From assembly GCA_964535835.1 (NCBI GenBank), contig CAZHUZ010000032.1:1-6522 (forward strand): a stretch of DNA of 6,522 nucleotides, read 5' to 3'. Every line of letters starts with the position of its first letter. Position 1 is the stretch's first letter. Below the pieces are notes generated by a model. That model did no database searches. It saw only the letters and a list, made by a program, of their open reading frames with translations, and had not been told where the DNA came from. The position numbers were made by a program, and so were the translations under genes. Source of the stretch: JAPUDQ01 sp964535835 (GTDB lineage Bacteria > Patescibacteriota > Saccharimonadia > Saccharimonadales > Saccharimonadaceae). Below are positions 6,515-6,522 of the stretch, piece after piece.

Positions 6515-6521
6515 TCGGGAC
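6507..6521 (+). terminator. Possible terminator hairpin at the RNA 3' end (T-run outside window)
   Basis: GTCCCG (6507-6512) pairs with CGGGAC (6516-6521) around a CCT loop. This GC-rich stem would be a normal intrinsic terminator if a run of T follows base 6522, which cannot be seen. Its left arm is also the 3' arm of the 15-bp stem 6423-6514, so the two pairings exclude each other. Confidence 0.4.
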
Positions 6522-6522
6522 A

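Larger units (their letters stand above)
5791..6522 (+). ncRNA. Large structured noncoding RNA, class not identified (at least 730 nt)
   Basis: No convincing protein gene exists here on either strand, and GC content rises compared with the genes upstream. Local helices run through most of the region: AGGTA/TACCT (5805-5831), a 17-bp hairpin (5851-5904), a nested hairpin (5921-5957), a three-way junction (6028-6066), a bulged stem (6077-6108), a 10-bp stem with an inner hairpin (6110-6166), AGGGTC/GACCCT with a GCGAAA loop (6180-6197), CCAT-GAAA-GTGG (about 6221-6232), two adjacent hairpins (6310-6341), a long stem with a GNRA cap (6344-6389), and a 15-bp stem enclosing three hairpins (6423-6514). 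Many helices include G-U pairs, which would be C-A mismatches if the other strand were the RNA. The promoter at 5756-5784 points the same way. Size and complexity recall GOLLD, ROOL and OLE RNAs, but I cannot confirm membership. The 3' end is near or beyond the window edge. Function is unknown. Confidence 0.8.

Noticed and set aside
5791..6522. RNase P RNA, tmRNA, 16S/23S rRNA or a self-splicing intron
   Set aside because: I looked for the RNase P GAGGAAAGTCC and ACAGAA-GGCTTA elements, tRNA-like ends of tmRNA, conserved rRNA segments, group I core motifs and a group II domain V with a GTGYG start. None was convincing. A covariance search is still needed to exclude divergent forms.

Overview
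The window reads like a genome segment of a small, Gram-positive-type bacterium, most likely from the Patescibacteria/CPR radiation and perhaps Saccharibacteria. This placement is inferred from gene content (a secreted CHAP peptidoglycan hydrolase, Obg, a large surface SGNH hydrolase, a short PaaX-like protein with a Cas2-like domain) and from the lack of Shine-Dalgarno sequences. No marker in the window proves it. TGA serves as a stop codon in one gene and is not read through anywhere, so the standard bacterial code fits better than the TGA-glycine code of Gracilibacteria and Absconditabacteria.

Bases 1-4565 hold three tandem + strand genes: the 3' end of a CHAP-domain hydrolase gene (1-335), obg (361-1656) and a 955-residue surface-anchored SGNH/GDSL hydrolase (1698-4565). 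A small single-span membrane protein of unknown function follows (4586-5110). A PaaX-like protein on the - strand (5113-5664) converges on it with only 2 bases between the stop codons. Gaps between the + strand genes are 20-41 bases. In several of them a -10 hexamer lies 6-12 bases before the ATG, so these genes are probably transcribed leaderless or nearly so.

Bases 5665-5790 form an AT-rich divergent promoter region. It contains an extended -10 for the PaaX-like gene on the - strand and a strong consensus-like promoter (TTGACA, 17-base spacer, TGC-TATCAT) on the + strand.

From about 5791 to the end of the window (at least 730 bases) I find no convincing protein gene. The sequence becomes more GC-rich and breaks up into a dense series of perfect or near-perfect RNA helices: a 17-bp hairpin, a nested stem with a 6-base bulge, a 10-bp stem with one bulged A, a 9+3+5-bp stem capped by a GNRA tetraloop, and a 15-bp stem enclosing three hairpins. 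G-U pairs and GNRA loops make sense only on the + strand, the same strand as the promoter. This is best described as a large, ornate structured noncoding RNA. It resembles GOLLD, ROOL and OLE in scale, but I could not match it by eye to any of them, nor to rRNA, RNase P RNA, tmRNA or self-splicing introns. It is the most promising undescribed element here.
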